Shown piece after piece: positions 14,981 through 22,582 of a stretch of 26,821 bases of DNA. Source of the stretch: an uncultured Prevotella sp. Its GTDB lineage: Bacteria; Bacteroidota; Bacteroidia; Bacteroidales; Bacteroidaceae. The stretch is taken from positions 1-26,821 of the forward strand of contig URJQ01000023.1 in the NCBI GenBank assembly GCA_900548195.1, in the 5' to 3' direction. How positions within the stretch are numbered: position 1 is the first letter of the stretch; every line of letters begins with the position of its first letter. A model generated the notes under the pieces. It was not told the DNA's origin, did not search any database, and saw only the letters and a list, made by a program, of their open reading frames with translations. Position numbers and translations under genes: made by a program.

Positions 14981-17900
14981 ATGAAGCAGAAAATAGACAT
15001 CTTCCTCCCTGCTGAAAGCATTGCGGACATCATGCCAATGCTGGATAAACTCAACAAAGAGAGGATGATAGACAGCATATTCATGATCTCTTCCACGGAA
15101 GAAGAGACAATGGAAAACATACCAGCCAACGTCAAAATCATCAAGGCAGACAGACTCACTTCCACCGAGACTATCAGGAAAATCAGCGATAGCGCAAATG
15201 CGGAGTATGTGCTTATCTCTCAGAAGACTACGCCTGTCAAGCTCGGCACACTTGCCCTCAACCGCATGGCAAGCGTGGCTGACGACACTAATTGCGCCAT
15301 GCTCTATGCCGACCACTACTCCATCATTGAAGGAAAGACGGAAAAGCACCCTGCAATAGACTATCAGGAAGGCAGCATACGCGATGATTTCGACTTCGGA
15401 CAACTTATCCTCATCCGCACTTGTCTGCTGAATTACTATTTCCACGACACGGTATGCAATTATGAATACGCTGCTCTCTATGACCTTCGTCTCTTCCTTT
15501 CGCGCCACGGCTCTATCGTGCATCTCAATGAATACCTCTACACCGAAGAGGAAAAAGACACGAGAAAGAGCGGCGAGAAGCAGTTTGACTACGTCAATCC
15601 TCGCAATAGAGAGGTGCAGATAGAGATGGAACGCGCTGCAACAGCGCATCTGAAAGCCATCGAAGCCACGGTAGATACTTCCGACCTCTTCGAGCCTGAC
15701 TTCCAGGAGCAGGACTTTGACGTGGAAGCCACTGTCGTTATCCCTGTCTTCAATCGCGTGAAGACTATCGCAGATGCCGTCAACAGCGTGCTGACACAGA
15801 AGGCGGACTTCCCATTCAACATCATAGTGGTGGACAACCACTCCACTGACGGCACGTCGGAACTGCTTGCCGACATCAAGGATGAGAGACTTATCCACAT
15901 CATTCCGGAGCAGGACGATCTCGGAATAGGCGGATGCTGGAACGTGGCAGTGCAGGATTCTCGTTGCGGACGCTTCGCTATCCAACTGGATTCTGACGAT
16001 CTCTACTCTGGTCCGGACACGCTTCAGAAGATAGTAAATGCCTTCTACGAGCAGAAAGCGGCTATGGTGATAGGTTCCTACCGCATGTGCGACTTCGACC
16101 TCAACACCCTTCCGCCGGGAATAATCGACCATAAGGAATGGACAGAAGAAAACGGTCCTAACAATGCTCTGCGCATAAATGGACTCGGAGCACCGCGTGC
16201 TTTCTTCACTCCACTCGTCCGTCAGCACTCATTCCCTAACACCAGCTACGGTGAGGACTACGCTCTCGGACTGCGATTCTCACGCAATTACCGCATCGGA
16301 CGTATCTACGATGAACTGTATCTCTGCCGCCGTTGGGGAGGAAATAGCGACGCCGCGCTCTCCATCGAACGCATCAATGCCAACAACCTCTATAAAGACC
16401 GGTTGCGCACCATAGAAATCAAGGCTCGTCAGGAGGAGAATGAATGTGGCGCAAGCAGCATTTATGAATGCGCTTCCGACCGTTTCATCGACCGCCAGAT
16501 GGATTTGTGGGCAGATACGCTTCACCGCTATCAGGCTCTCTCTTCTGTAAAAACGAGACGAATCGAAAGTTACAGACTGCAATTCAATCCTGCAAGGATG
16601 GTGTCAACAGGGGCTAAAATAGATAAAACCACACTGGCAAAGCGCCCTTGCTTCCTCTGCGAAGCAAACAGACCGAAGGAACAAATCAAGCATATCATAC
16701 GCAACAATGATGGAGAGGCTATCATGGAGATGCTGGTCAATCCTTTCCCTATCCTTCCAGAGCACTTTACCATCGTTTCCACTAAGCATGAGCCTCAGGC
16801 TATCATGGGAAAATACGAAGAGATGCACCGTCTGCTGACTGTTTACCCTGAACTGATGGTGTTCTATAACGGACCTCGTTGTGGCGCTTCCGCACCCGAC
16901 CACATGCACCTTCAGGCAGGAACGGCTGGCATTACACCTATTGAGACATTCGTGAGTTATGATGATGAGGAACTCATAACCGTCTTTTCACTCAATGAAA
17001 ACGAAGGCATCAAGCTGAAGAAAGACTTCCTCAGTCCTGTTTTCCTCATTCGTTGCAAGTCGATAGAGGCTTACAGAAGACTCTTCCTGCGCCTTTACCA
17101 CGCCATTGAGACCGTTTGCCCTATACCTTATGTCGATGCTTCGCCTGACGAAGAACCGATGATGAATATCCTCGGATGGCGCGATATGGGTGATTATGTC
17201 TTTGCTGTAATCCCACGAAGGAAGCACCGTCCTGACTGCTACACGGCTGAAGGCGATGCGCAATACATCATCTCGCCGGGCGCTCTGGACATGGCTGGAC
17301 TCATCATCACTCCACGTAAGGAGGACTTTGAGCGCCTGAATGCCGACACTCTCCATGAGATTATCTCTGAAGTGGGAATCACCACCGATATTGCAGACGA
17401 GATAGCGCATGAGACAGCCTGCCCTTCTGCAATGAATGAAGAGCAGAAACCGATACTGAAAACGGCTTTCCATGAGGGCGATATTCCTATGGTAAAAGTG
17501 GGAATAATAAGCGCTGAAAAGATAGAGTTTACGCTCAATGCTCCTTACTCCGCCAAAGGCAATGAGGTGACTGGCCCTCAGACGGTTGAGATCTCTGAGG
17601 GAGGAATCCTTTGGAACGGCAACCACTACTCGCATCTGACATTCCACCCTACTGCGGAAGACTCCTCTTTCTCCATCTCTGACGTCATTATCGGCATCCA
17701 TTTCCACTGGGAGAGAAAGCAGACGCAGACCTTCCTCGGCACGCTTCGCCTCGTGGTGGATGAAGGAAAGATATGCGCAATAAATGAATTGCCGGTGGAA
17801 CGCTATCTGGAAAGCGTCATTTCGAGCGAGATGTCTGCCACTTCCAGTCTCGAATTGCTTAAAGCTCACGCTGTTATCTCTCGCTCATGGCTTCTCGCAC

Positions 17901-18739
17901 AGATGGAGAAGCGCAAGCGACTCAAGGGCAGCACGGACAGTTTCTTCTCCTTTGTCAAAAAGGAAGACTCGCTAATCCGCTGGTATGACCGTGAGGACCA
18001 CACTATTTTCGACGTCTGCGCTGACGACCATTGCCAGAGATATCAGGGCATTACGAATGCCGCTAACCCTGTAGTACTGGAGGCTGTGCAAGCCACGAGC
18101 GGACAGATACTGGTCTATGACGGTGAAATCTGCGACACGCGATTCTCTAAATGCTGTGGTGGAAAGACAGAGGAATACCAGTATTGCTGGGAGAATATCA
18201 CCTTCCCTTACCTCAAGTCGGTGGCAGACCCTTACTGCAACACCAACGATAAGCACATCCTCTCACAGGTGCTCAATAATTATGATCAGGAGACTGTGGA
18301 TTTCTACAACTGGACTGTGGAATATTCCCAGCGCGAGATACGCCAGCTCATCAGTGAAAAGACGAAGATGGACTTCGGCGACATCATTGCCCTCGAAGCC
18401 GTGGAGCGTGGCAAGAGCGGACGAATATCCATGCTCAAGATTGTGGGCACCAAGCGCTCATTTACGATAGGTAAGGAATTGGAAATCAGAAAGGTGCTTT
18501 CTTCGTCACATCTCTATAGTTCCGACTTTGAAGTGGAGCGCCTGGATGATGACAAATGTATCATTTCTGACGCCGACAGCACCACTATCCCATCTCGTTT
18601 CATACTGAAAGGTCACGGTTGGGGACACGGTGTAGGACTCTGTCAGATAGGTGCTGCCGTCATGGGCGAAAAGGGTTTCAAATACAGTGCTATCCTGCTC
18701 CATTACTATACCGGTGCGGAAATAGCCAAGGCTTATTAA
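14981..18739 (+). CDS. GT2 glycosyltransferase - DUF4922 (HIT-like) - SpoIID fusion protein
   Basis: This 1252-residue protein joins four parts. Residues 1-240 look like a degenerate glycosyltransferase-like region. Residues 249 to about 480 are a GT-A fold family 2 glycosyltransferase: TVVIPVFNR, VVDNHSTDGT, the metal-binding DSDD (337-340) and GEDY (424-427). Residues about 545-840 match the DUF4922 type, related to HIT/GalT nucleotidyl enzymes, with a CFLC zinc-like pair (557-560) and DHMHLQAG (640-647). Residues about 900-1252 are SpoIID/LytB-like: ELPVERYLESVISSEM, CCGGKTEE, and GHGWGHGVGLCQIGA near the end. SpoIID proteins are peptidoglycan lytic transglycosylases or amidase enhancers. 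No signal peptide is visible, so how a SpoIID domain could reach peptidoglycan is unclear. The next gene is an AmpG-type muropeptide permease, which supports a cell-wall recycling link. Confidence 0.85.
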   Translation: MKQKIDIFLPAESIADIMPMLDKLNKERMIDSIFMISSTEEETMENIPANVKIIKADRLTSTETIRKISDSANAEYVLISQKTTPVKLGTLALNRMASVADDTNCAMLYADHYSIIEGKTEKHPAIDYQEGSIRDDFDFGQLILIRTCLLNYYFHDTVCNYEYAALYDLRLFLSRHGSIVHLNEYLYTEEEKDTRKSGEKQFDYVNPRNREVQIEMERAATAHLKAIEATVDTSDLFEPDFQEQDFDVEATVVIPVFNRVKTIADAVNSVLTQKADFPFNIIVVDNHSTDGTSELLADIKDERLIHIIPEQDDLGIGGCWNVAVQDSRCGRFAIQLDSDDLYSGPDTLQKIVNAFYEQKAAMVIGSYRMCDFDLNTLPPGIIDHKEWTEENGPNNALRINGLGAPRAFFTPLVRQHSFPNTSYGEDYALGLRFSRNYRIGRIYDELYLCRRWGGNSDAALSIERINANNLYKDRLRTIEIKARQEENECGASSIYECASDRFIDRQMDLWADTLHRYQALSSVKTRRIESYRLQFNPARMVSTGAKIDKTTLAKRPCFLCEANRPKEQIKHIIRNNDGEAIMEMLVNPFPILPEHFTIVSTKHEPQAIMGKYEEMHRLLTVYPELMVFYNGPRCGASAPDHMHLQAGTAGITPIETFVSYDDEELITVFSLNENEGIKLKKDFLSPVFLIRCKSIEAYRRLFLRLYHAIETVCPIPYVDASPDEEPMMNILGWRDMGDYVFAVIPRRKHRPDCYTAEGDAQYIISPGALDMAGLIITPRKEDFERLNADTLHEIISEVGITTDIADEIAHETACPSAMNEEQKPILKTAFHEGDIPMVKVGIISAEKIEFTLNAPYSAKGNEVTGPQTVEISEGGILWNGNHYSHLTFHPTAEDSSFSISDVIIGIHFHWERKQTQTFLGTLRLVVDEGKICAINELPVERYLESVISSEMSATSSLELLKAHAVISRSWLLAQMEKRKRLKGSTDSFFSFVKKEDSLIRWYDREDHTIFDVCADDHCQRYQGITNAANPVVLEAVQATSGQILVYDGEICDTRFSKCCGGKTEEYQYCWENITFPYLKSVADPYCNTNDKHILSQVLNNYDQETVDFYNWTVEYSQREIRQLISEKTKMDFGDIIALEAVERGKSGRISMLKIVGTKRSFTIGKELEIRKVLSSSHLYSSDFEVERLDDDKCIISDADSTTIPSRFILKGHGWGHGVGLCQIGAAVMGEKGFKYSAILLHYYTGAEIAKAY

Positions 18740-18792
18740 AACCACTTCCCCCCATTTCCCTTTCGCCTGTGGAATGTCAGGCTGGTTGTTTG

Positions 18793-18870
18793 GTTGTCTG
18801 TCTGTAAGACAACAAGGCAATCAACAAGACAACAAAACAACAAGACAACAAGACAACAAAACAACATAAT
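18793..18870. repeat. 8-bp tandem repeat upstream of ampG
   Basis: Five perfect-frame units of AACAAGAC or AACAAAAC run from 18823 to 18862, with decayed units on both sides. They end 13 bases before the ampG ATG. A 7-bp hairpin GTTGTCT/AGACAAC (18793-18813) precedes the array. Confidence 0.8.
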
Positions 18871-18875
18871 AAGCA

Positions 18876-20195
18876 ATGAACAGAAAATCTCCTTGGTCAT
18901 GGGTCCCTACCCTATACTTCGCAGAAGGACTGCCTTACGTGGCGGTGATGACCATTTCCATCATACTCTATAAGCAACTCGGGCTATCCAATTCCGAGAT
19001 AACATTCTACACTTCATGGCTTTATCTGCCGTGGGTCATAAAGCCATTATGGAGCCCTTTCATCGACCTTATCAAGACAAAGCGATGGTGGATCACCACG
19101 ATGCAGCTTCTTATCGGTGCTGCCTTCGGTGGTGTAGCCTTTACCATCCCTACGAGTCTATGGCTTCAAGGCTCACTGTTCTTCTTTTGGGTGATGGCTT
19201 TCGCAAGTGCGACGCATGATATTGCGGCAGACGGATTCTATATGCTTGGACTTACCCAGCATGATCAAGCGTGGTTTGTGGGCATCCGCTCCACTTTCTA
19301 TCGCCTTGCCACCATCTTCGGACAGGGAATCCTCGTCATGATAGCTGGCAATCTGCAGGTGTTGTTCCGCAATAGCATTCCTTTCTCCTGGAGTCTGATG
19401 TTCTATGGAGTCACCGGACTCTTCATTGCGCTCTGGCTTTGGCACTCATACATACTGCCTTATCCTTCTGAGGATGAGCCACACACGCACGTCACTGATA
19501 TAGAAGGCGATGGAGTATCAGACGACATAAAGACCGTCTCGGCAAGGACAATATTCTCTGACTTCTTTGCCACCATACGCACTTTCTTCGGAAAAGAGCA
19601 GGCTATCATCGCAATATTATTCATGTTGCTCTATCGTATGCCTGAAGGACTTCTTGCTAAGGTGTCTGCCCTCTTCCTCATTGATGCAGGACATAATGGC
19701 GGACTCGGACTTTCTCCTCAGGAATACGGACTCGTGCAGGGCACTGTAGGCGTGATAGGTCTCACGCTCGGTGGCATTCTCGGCGGCATCTGTGCTGGAA
19801 GAGACGGACTGAAGAAATGGCTTTGGCTCATGGTCTGCGCCATTACTCTGCCTGACGTGGTATATGTCTATCTGGCATACGCATTGCCTTCCAGTCTCTT
19901 TATCGTCAATCTCTGCGTCTTTATCGAGCAATTCGGCTATGGTTTTGGCTTTACTGCCTATATGCTCTACCTTATATATTATAGTAGGGGCAACTACAAG
20001 ACGTCGCATTACGCTCTTTGCACTGCTTTCATGGCGCTCTCGATGATGATTCCGGGACTCTTTGCTGGCGCTCTCCAAGAGGCTGTAGGCTACAAAGCGT
20101 TCTTCCTTATCGTCATGGGATGCTGCGCTGTGACCTTCGTCATCACCGCTCTTGTGAAGATTGACCCTATGTTTGGCAAGAAAGTGGAAGAGTAA
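18876..20195 (+). CDS. ampG: AmpG-type muropeptide permease (MFS)
   Basis: This is an inner-membrane major facilitator protein of 439 residues with about 12 hydrophobic segments. AmpG imports anhydro-muropeptides released from peptidoglycan for recycling. The beginning WVPTLYFAEGLPYVAVMTISIILYKQLG is the typical AmpG N-terminus. Others are LYLPWVIKPLWSPFID (conserved first cytoplasmic loop) and FASATHDIAADGFYMLGL (fourth helix, DIAADG). A longer loop of acidic and polar residues (about 195-230) separates the two halves. It lies 136 bases after the SpoIID fusion gene, with an A/C-rich tandem repeat in its leader. Substrate is inferred from family and neighbours. Confidence 0.87.
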   Translation: MNRKSPWSWVPTLYFAEGLPYVAVMTISIILYKQLGLSNSEITFYTSWLYLPWVIKPLWSPFIDLIKTKRWWITTMQLLIGAAFGGVAFTIPTSLWLQGSLFFFWVMAFASATHDIAADGFYMLGLTQHDQAWFVGIRSTFYRLATIFGQGILVMIAGNLQVLFRNSIPFSWSLMFYGVTGLFIALWLWHSYILPYPSEDEPHTHVTDIEGDGVSDDIKTVSARTIFSDFFATIRTFFGKEQAIIAILFMLLYRMPEGLLAKVSALFLIDAGHNGGLGLSPQEYGLVQGTVGVIGLTLGGILGGICAGRDGLKKWLWLMVCAITLPDVVYVYLAYALPSSLFIVNLCVFIEQFGYGFGFTAYMLYLIYYSRGNYKTSHYALCTAFMALSMMIPGLFAGALQEAVGYKAFFLIVMGCCAVTFVITALVKIDPMFGKKVEE

Positions 20196-20248
20196 CCCCA
20201 TCTTATTCCCCTTGGGGAAGGATATAGTTACGCTCTTCGGCTTGTAGT

Positions 20249-20310
20249 TTCCCAACTGCGTCAGCGCGATTTTTCACTCTTCACTTTTCACTCTTCACTT
20301 TTCACTTTTA
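20249..20310 (-). repeat. GTGAAAA-heptad/AATCGCGCTGACGC repeat, inverted copy
   Basis: Read on the minus strand this contains GTGAAAA/GTGAAGA heptads followed by AATCGCGCTGACGC (20271-20258). With the facing copy at 21614-21664 it forms inverted flanks around two genes; the outer 23 bases (20249-20271 against 21642-21664) match at 22 positions. The rest of the gap between ampG and the peptidase gene shows only a small TTCCCC/GGGGAA palindrome (20206-20219). Confidence 0.8.
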
Positions 20311-20347
20311 TAAAGTACAGGGTTTCCACAAGATAAAAATAATAAAA

Positions 20348-20986
20348 ATGAAAATAATTCTTTCAGTTCTTATCTACTTTCTCTCCCTTTTCCCCACTAC
20401 GATAAAGGCGGATGATGGGTTTACTTCTTCGCTTATCCCTGATAAGGTGTGGGCTAAGATGCAGGGGAAATCAGTGCCGAAGGGTTGCCCAGTGAAGAGG
20501 GAAAGCCTCAGATACCTCACCGTGATACACTTTGACGGTAATGGTAAGGAGAAGAAAGGCGAGATAATATGCAATAAAAGCATTGCTAACGACCTCCTTG
20601 AGATATTCCGCGAACTGCACAAAGCGAAATATCCGATAGAGCGAATAAGACTTATAGAGGAATATAATGCTGACGATGTGACCTCTATGAGGGCGAATAA
20701 TTCATCTTGCTTCTGCTATCGCACTATGACGGGGTCGCTCTCCAAGGTCTCAAAGCATGGACTGGGACTGGCTATCGACATCAATCCTCTGTATAATCCC
20801 TATGTGAAAGGCAACAGAATAGAGCCTGCCAACGCAAGGAAATATGCCTTCAACAGAGACAAACGTAAGGACATCCCGATGAAATTGTCTGCTGACGACC
20901 TCGCTGTACGCATCTTCAAGAAGCATGGATTCAGATGGGGCGGCGACTGGAAGCACAGTAAGGACTATCAGCATTTTGAGAAATAA
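20348..20986 (+). CDS. secreted M15-type peptidase (D-Ala-D-Ala carboxypeptidase-like)
   Basis: This is a 212-residue zinc peptidase of the M15/VanY-like group, which usually cleaves peptidoglycan stem peptides. A signal peptide (MKIILSVLIYFLSLFPTTIKA, cleavage near residue 21) exports it. The zinc site is visible as SKHGLGLAIDIN (H137, D144) and the C-terminal RWGGDWKHSKDYQHFEK (H209, with E211 as likely catalytic base). It is shorter than classic VanY and ends directly after the last motif, as in the M15_4 type. It sits between AmpG and the YqiA-like gene, inside a segment bounded by inverted repeats. Confidence 0.88.
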   Translation: MKIILSVLIYFLSLFPTTIKADDGFTSSLIPDKVWAKMQGKSVPKGCPVKRESLRYLTVIHFDGNGKEKKGEIICNKSIANDLLEIFRELHKAKYPIERIRLIEEYNADDVTSMRANNSSCFCYRTMTGSLSKVSKHGLGLAIDINPLYNPYVKGNRIEPANARKYAFNRDKRKDIPMKLSADDLAVRIFKKHGFRWGGDWKHSKDYQHFEK

Positions 20987-21028
20987 CAGAAGTAACTTAA
21001 AGTGTGGTTCTAAAAACAACAAAACCAA

Positions 21029-21625
21029 ATGAAGATAATTTATTTCCACGGCTTCGGTTCATCCGGAGCAAGCGGAACAGTAGAAATGCTCCGCAACCTC
21101 TTTCCTAATGACACAATCATTGCTCCCGACATCCCTATCGACCCACTTGAAGCTCTGCCTTATCTGCAAAACCTTTGCAAGGATGAGCAGGTGGATCTCG
21201 TCATCGGAACGAGTATGGGAGGTATGTACGCTCATCAGATGAAGGGCTTCTACCGTATCTGCGTCAATCCTGCACTCAATATGTCAACTGCAAGTGGCGT
21301 GATGAAGACCGGTATCCATAAATTCTTCAACCGCAGAAAGGACAATCAGAAGGAGTTTAAGGTCACTCGCGAACTTATCCTGCATCATAACATGATTGAG
21401 CGACAGCAGTTCAAGAACATCACTGACGACGACAAAGAGAAATGCTATGGACTCTTCGGCATCAACGACCCTGTGGTAAAGACCTACGACCTCTTCCACA
21501 AGCACTACCCTAACGTAATCCGTTTTGAAGGCGAGCACCGCCTCAATGATAAGGTGCTGCGCAAGGTGGTTCTTCCTCTTGTGGAAAAATTGAGAGGGGA
21601 AATAGAAGGTAATGGTGAAAAGTGA
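21029..21625 (+). CDS. YqiA/UPF0227-like alpha/beta hydrolase
   Basis: This small esterase-like protein of 198 residues has the YqiA/YcfP start IIYFHGFGSSGASGT. The nucleophile elbow is GTSMGG (S62), an acidic residue follows in FGINDPVV, and the catalytic histidine is in FEGEHRL. Its natural substrate is unknown; E. coli YqiA has esterase activity on short acyl chains and CoA esters. The last codons (GNGEK) and the TGA stop lie within an AAAAGTGA repeat unit, so the C-terminal end was probably set by repeat insertion. The leader before the ATG is A/C-rich (AACAACAAAACCAA) and lacks a Shine-Dalgarno site. Confidence 0.82.
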   Translation: MKIIYFHGFGSSGASGTVEMLRNLFPNDTIIAPDIPIDPLEALPYLQNLCKDEQVDLVIGTSMGGMYAHQMKGFYRICVNPALNMSTASGVMKTGIHKFFNRRKDNQKEFKVTRELILHHNMIERQQFKNITDDDKEKCYGLFGINDPVVKTYDLFHKHYPNVIRFEGEHRLNDKVLRKVVLPLVEKLRGEIEGNGEK

Positions 21626-21664
21626 ATAGTGAAAAGTGAATAATCGCGCTGACGCAATTGGGAA
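21614..21664 (+). repeat. GTGAAAA-heptad/AATCGCGCTGACGC repeat, facing copy
   Basis: GTGAAAA and GTGAATA heptads (21614-21640) are followed by AATCGCGCTGACGC (21642-21655) and AATTGGGAA. It is the inverted partner of 20249-20310 and shares its core with the two units at 7373-7591. It contains the stop codon of the YqiA-like gene. Confidence 0.8.
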
Positions 21665-21676
21665 GTAATAGAAAAT

Positions 21677-21790
21677 AGAGAATAGGTAATAGGAGATTAC
21701 CTTAATCTGCTTGCGATTATCCCATAGCTGAAACTATGAGTGGCAAATGTATTCTCCTAATACCTATTACATATTACCTATTACCTTCTC
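21677..21790. repeat. imperfect inverted repeat of TAGGTAATAG type
   Basis: GAGAATAGGTAATAGGAGA (from 21678) is complementary to TCTCCTAATACCTATTAC and again to a second copy ATTACCTATTACCTTCTC near 21775-21790. A small hairpin CATAG-CTGAAA-CTATG (21723-21738) lies inside. The structure fills the leader region of the HD-domain gene. Confidence 0.6.
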
Positions 21791-21812
21791 TTTCATATTT
21801 ATAAAAAATCCA

Positions 21813-22385
21813 ATGAAACTATACGAAAAGATAATAAACCATTACTATAAAGAGCCAAAGCTCAAGGAAATACTCACCGTTCATAGCCGTAAGGTGGCAG
21901 AAAAGGCACTCGATATCTGCAGGAAACATCCAGAATTGGGACTCAATCCTGACGATGTGGAGAATGCAGCTATGCTCCATGACATCGGTATCGTCAGATG
22001 CGATGCGGCAGGAATAGACTGCTTTGGTAAAGAGCCTTACCTCTGCCACGGACGTATCGGAGCTGGAATGCTGCGCGATGATGCAGAGTTATTCGGACTT
22101 TCAAAGGATGAAATCGAACCTTTCGCAAGGGTTTGCGAGCGACATACCGGTGCTGGACTGACCAAAGAGGACATCATAAACCAAGGACTGCCTCTCCCTC
22201 CTCAGGACTTTCTGCCAGAGACGACGATGGAAAAAGTAATCTGCTACGCTGACAAATTCTTCTCAAAGACGCATCCTGACCGAGAGAAGCCATTGGAGAA
22301 AGTGCTGAAAAGCCTGAAAAGATTTGGCGATGATAACGTAGTGCGCTTCATGGAGTGGCACAAGCTCTTTGAGCCTGAGCAGTAA
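21813..22385 (+). CDS. HD-domain phosphohydrolase
   Basis: This 190-residue protein is a compact HD-superfamily metal-dependent phosphohydrolase. Metal-ligand motifs are VHSRKVAEKAL (H24), AAMLHDIGIVR (H56-D57), YLCHGRIGAGML (H79) and CERHTGAG. Family members act on nucleotides or related phosphate esters, and the substrate cannot be told from sequence. The frame extends 22 codons upstream, but that part is encoded by the TAGGTAATAG-type repeat and is unlike the family, so I start at MKLYEKIINHYY. The following 197 bases up to lptD show no gene. Confidence 0.8.
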   Translation: MKLYEKIINHYYKEPKLKEILTVHSRKVAEKALDICRKHPELGLNPDDVENAAMLHDIGIVRCDAAGIDCFGKEPYLCHGRIGAGMLRDDAELFGLSKDEIEPFARVCERHTGAGLTKEDIINQGLPLPPQDFLPETTMEKVICYADKFFSKTHPDREKPLEKVLKSLKRFGDDNVVRFMEWHKLFEPEQ

Positions 22386-22566
22386 AGTCGGGACTAACAG
22401 ACGAACCATTACTGCCAGTCTGACAGGCACTTACGCTTCCACAGACTCCACATTTCGATGTCATTAAGCAATTATCATGATGGGTAGGACAAATTACCTT
22501 ATCTCAATTTTAACTTAAAAAAAGTGCATTCTTACGTCATTTTTTCATAATATCAAGATTATTTCG

Positions 22567-22574
22567 TAACTTTG
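22567..22574 (+). promoter_or_regulatory. lptD promoter, -7 element
   Basis: TAACTTTG matches TAnnTTTG exactly and ends only 8 bases before the ATG at 22583. Transcription would begin within about 1-4 bases of the start codon. A TTC sits at the -33 distance. Confidence 0.6.
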
Positions 22575-22582
22575 CACCCCAA

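Noticed and set aside
22386..22582. Small gene or terminator between the HD-domain gene and lptD
   Set aside because: Only a 4-bp TGCC/GGCA hairpin without a U tract and no open frame with coding character were found.
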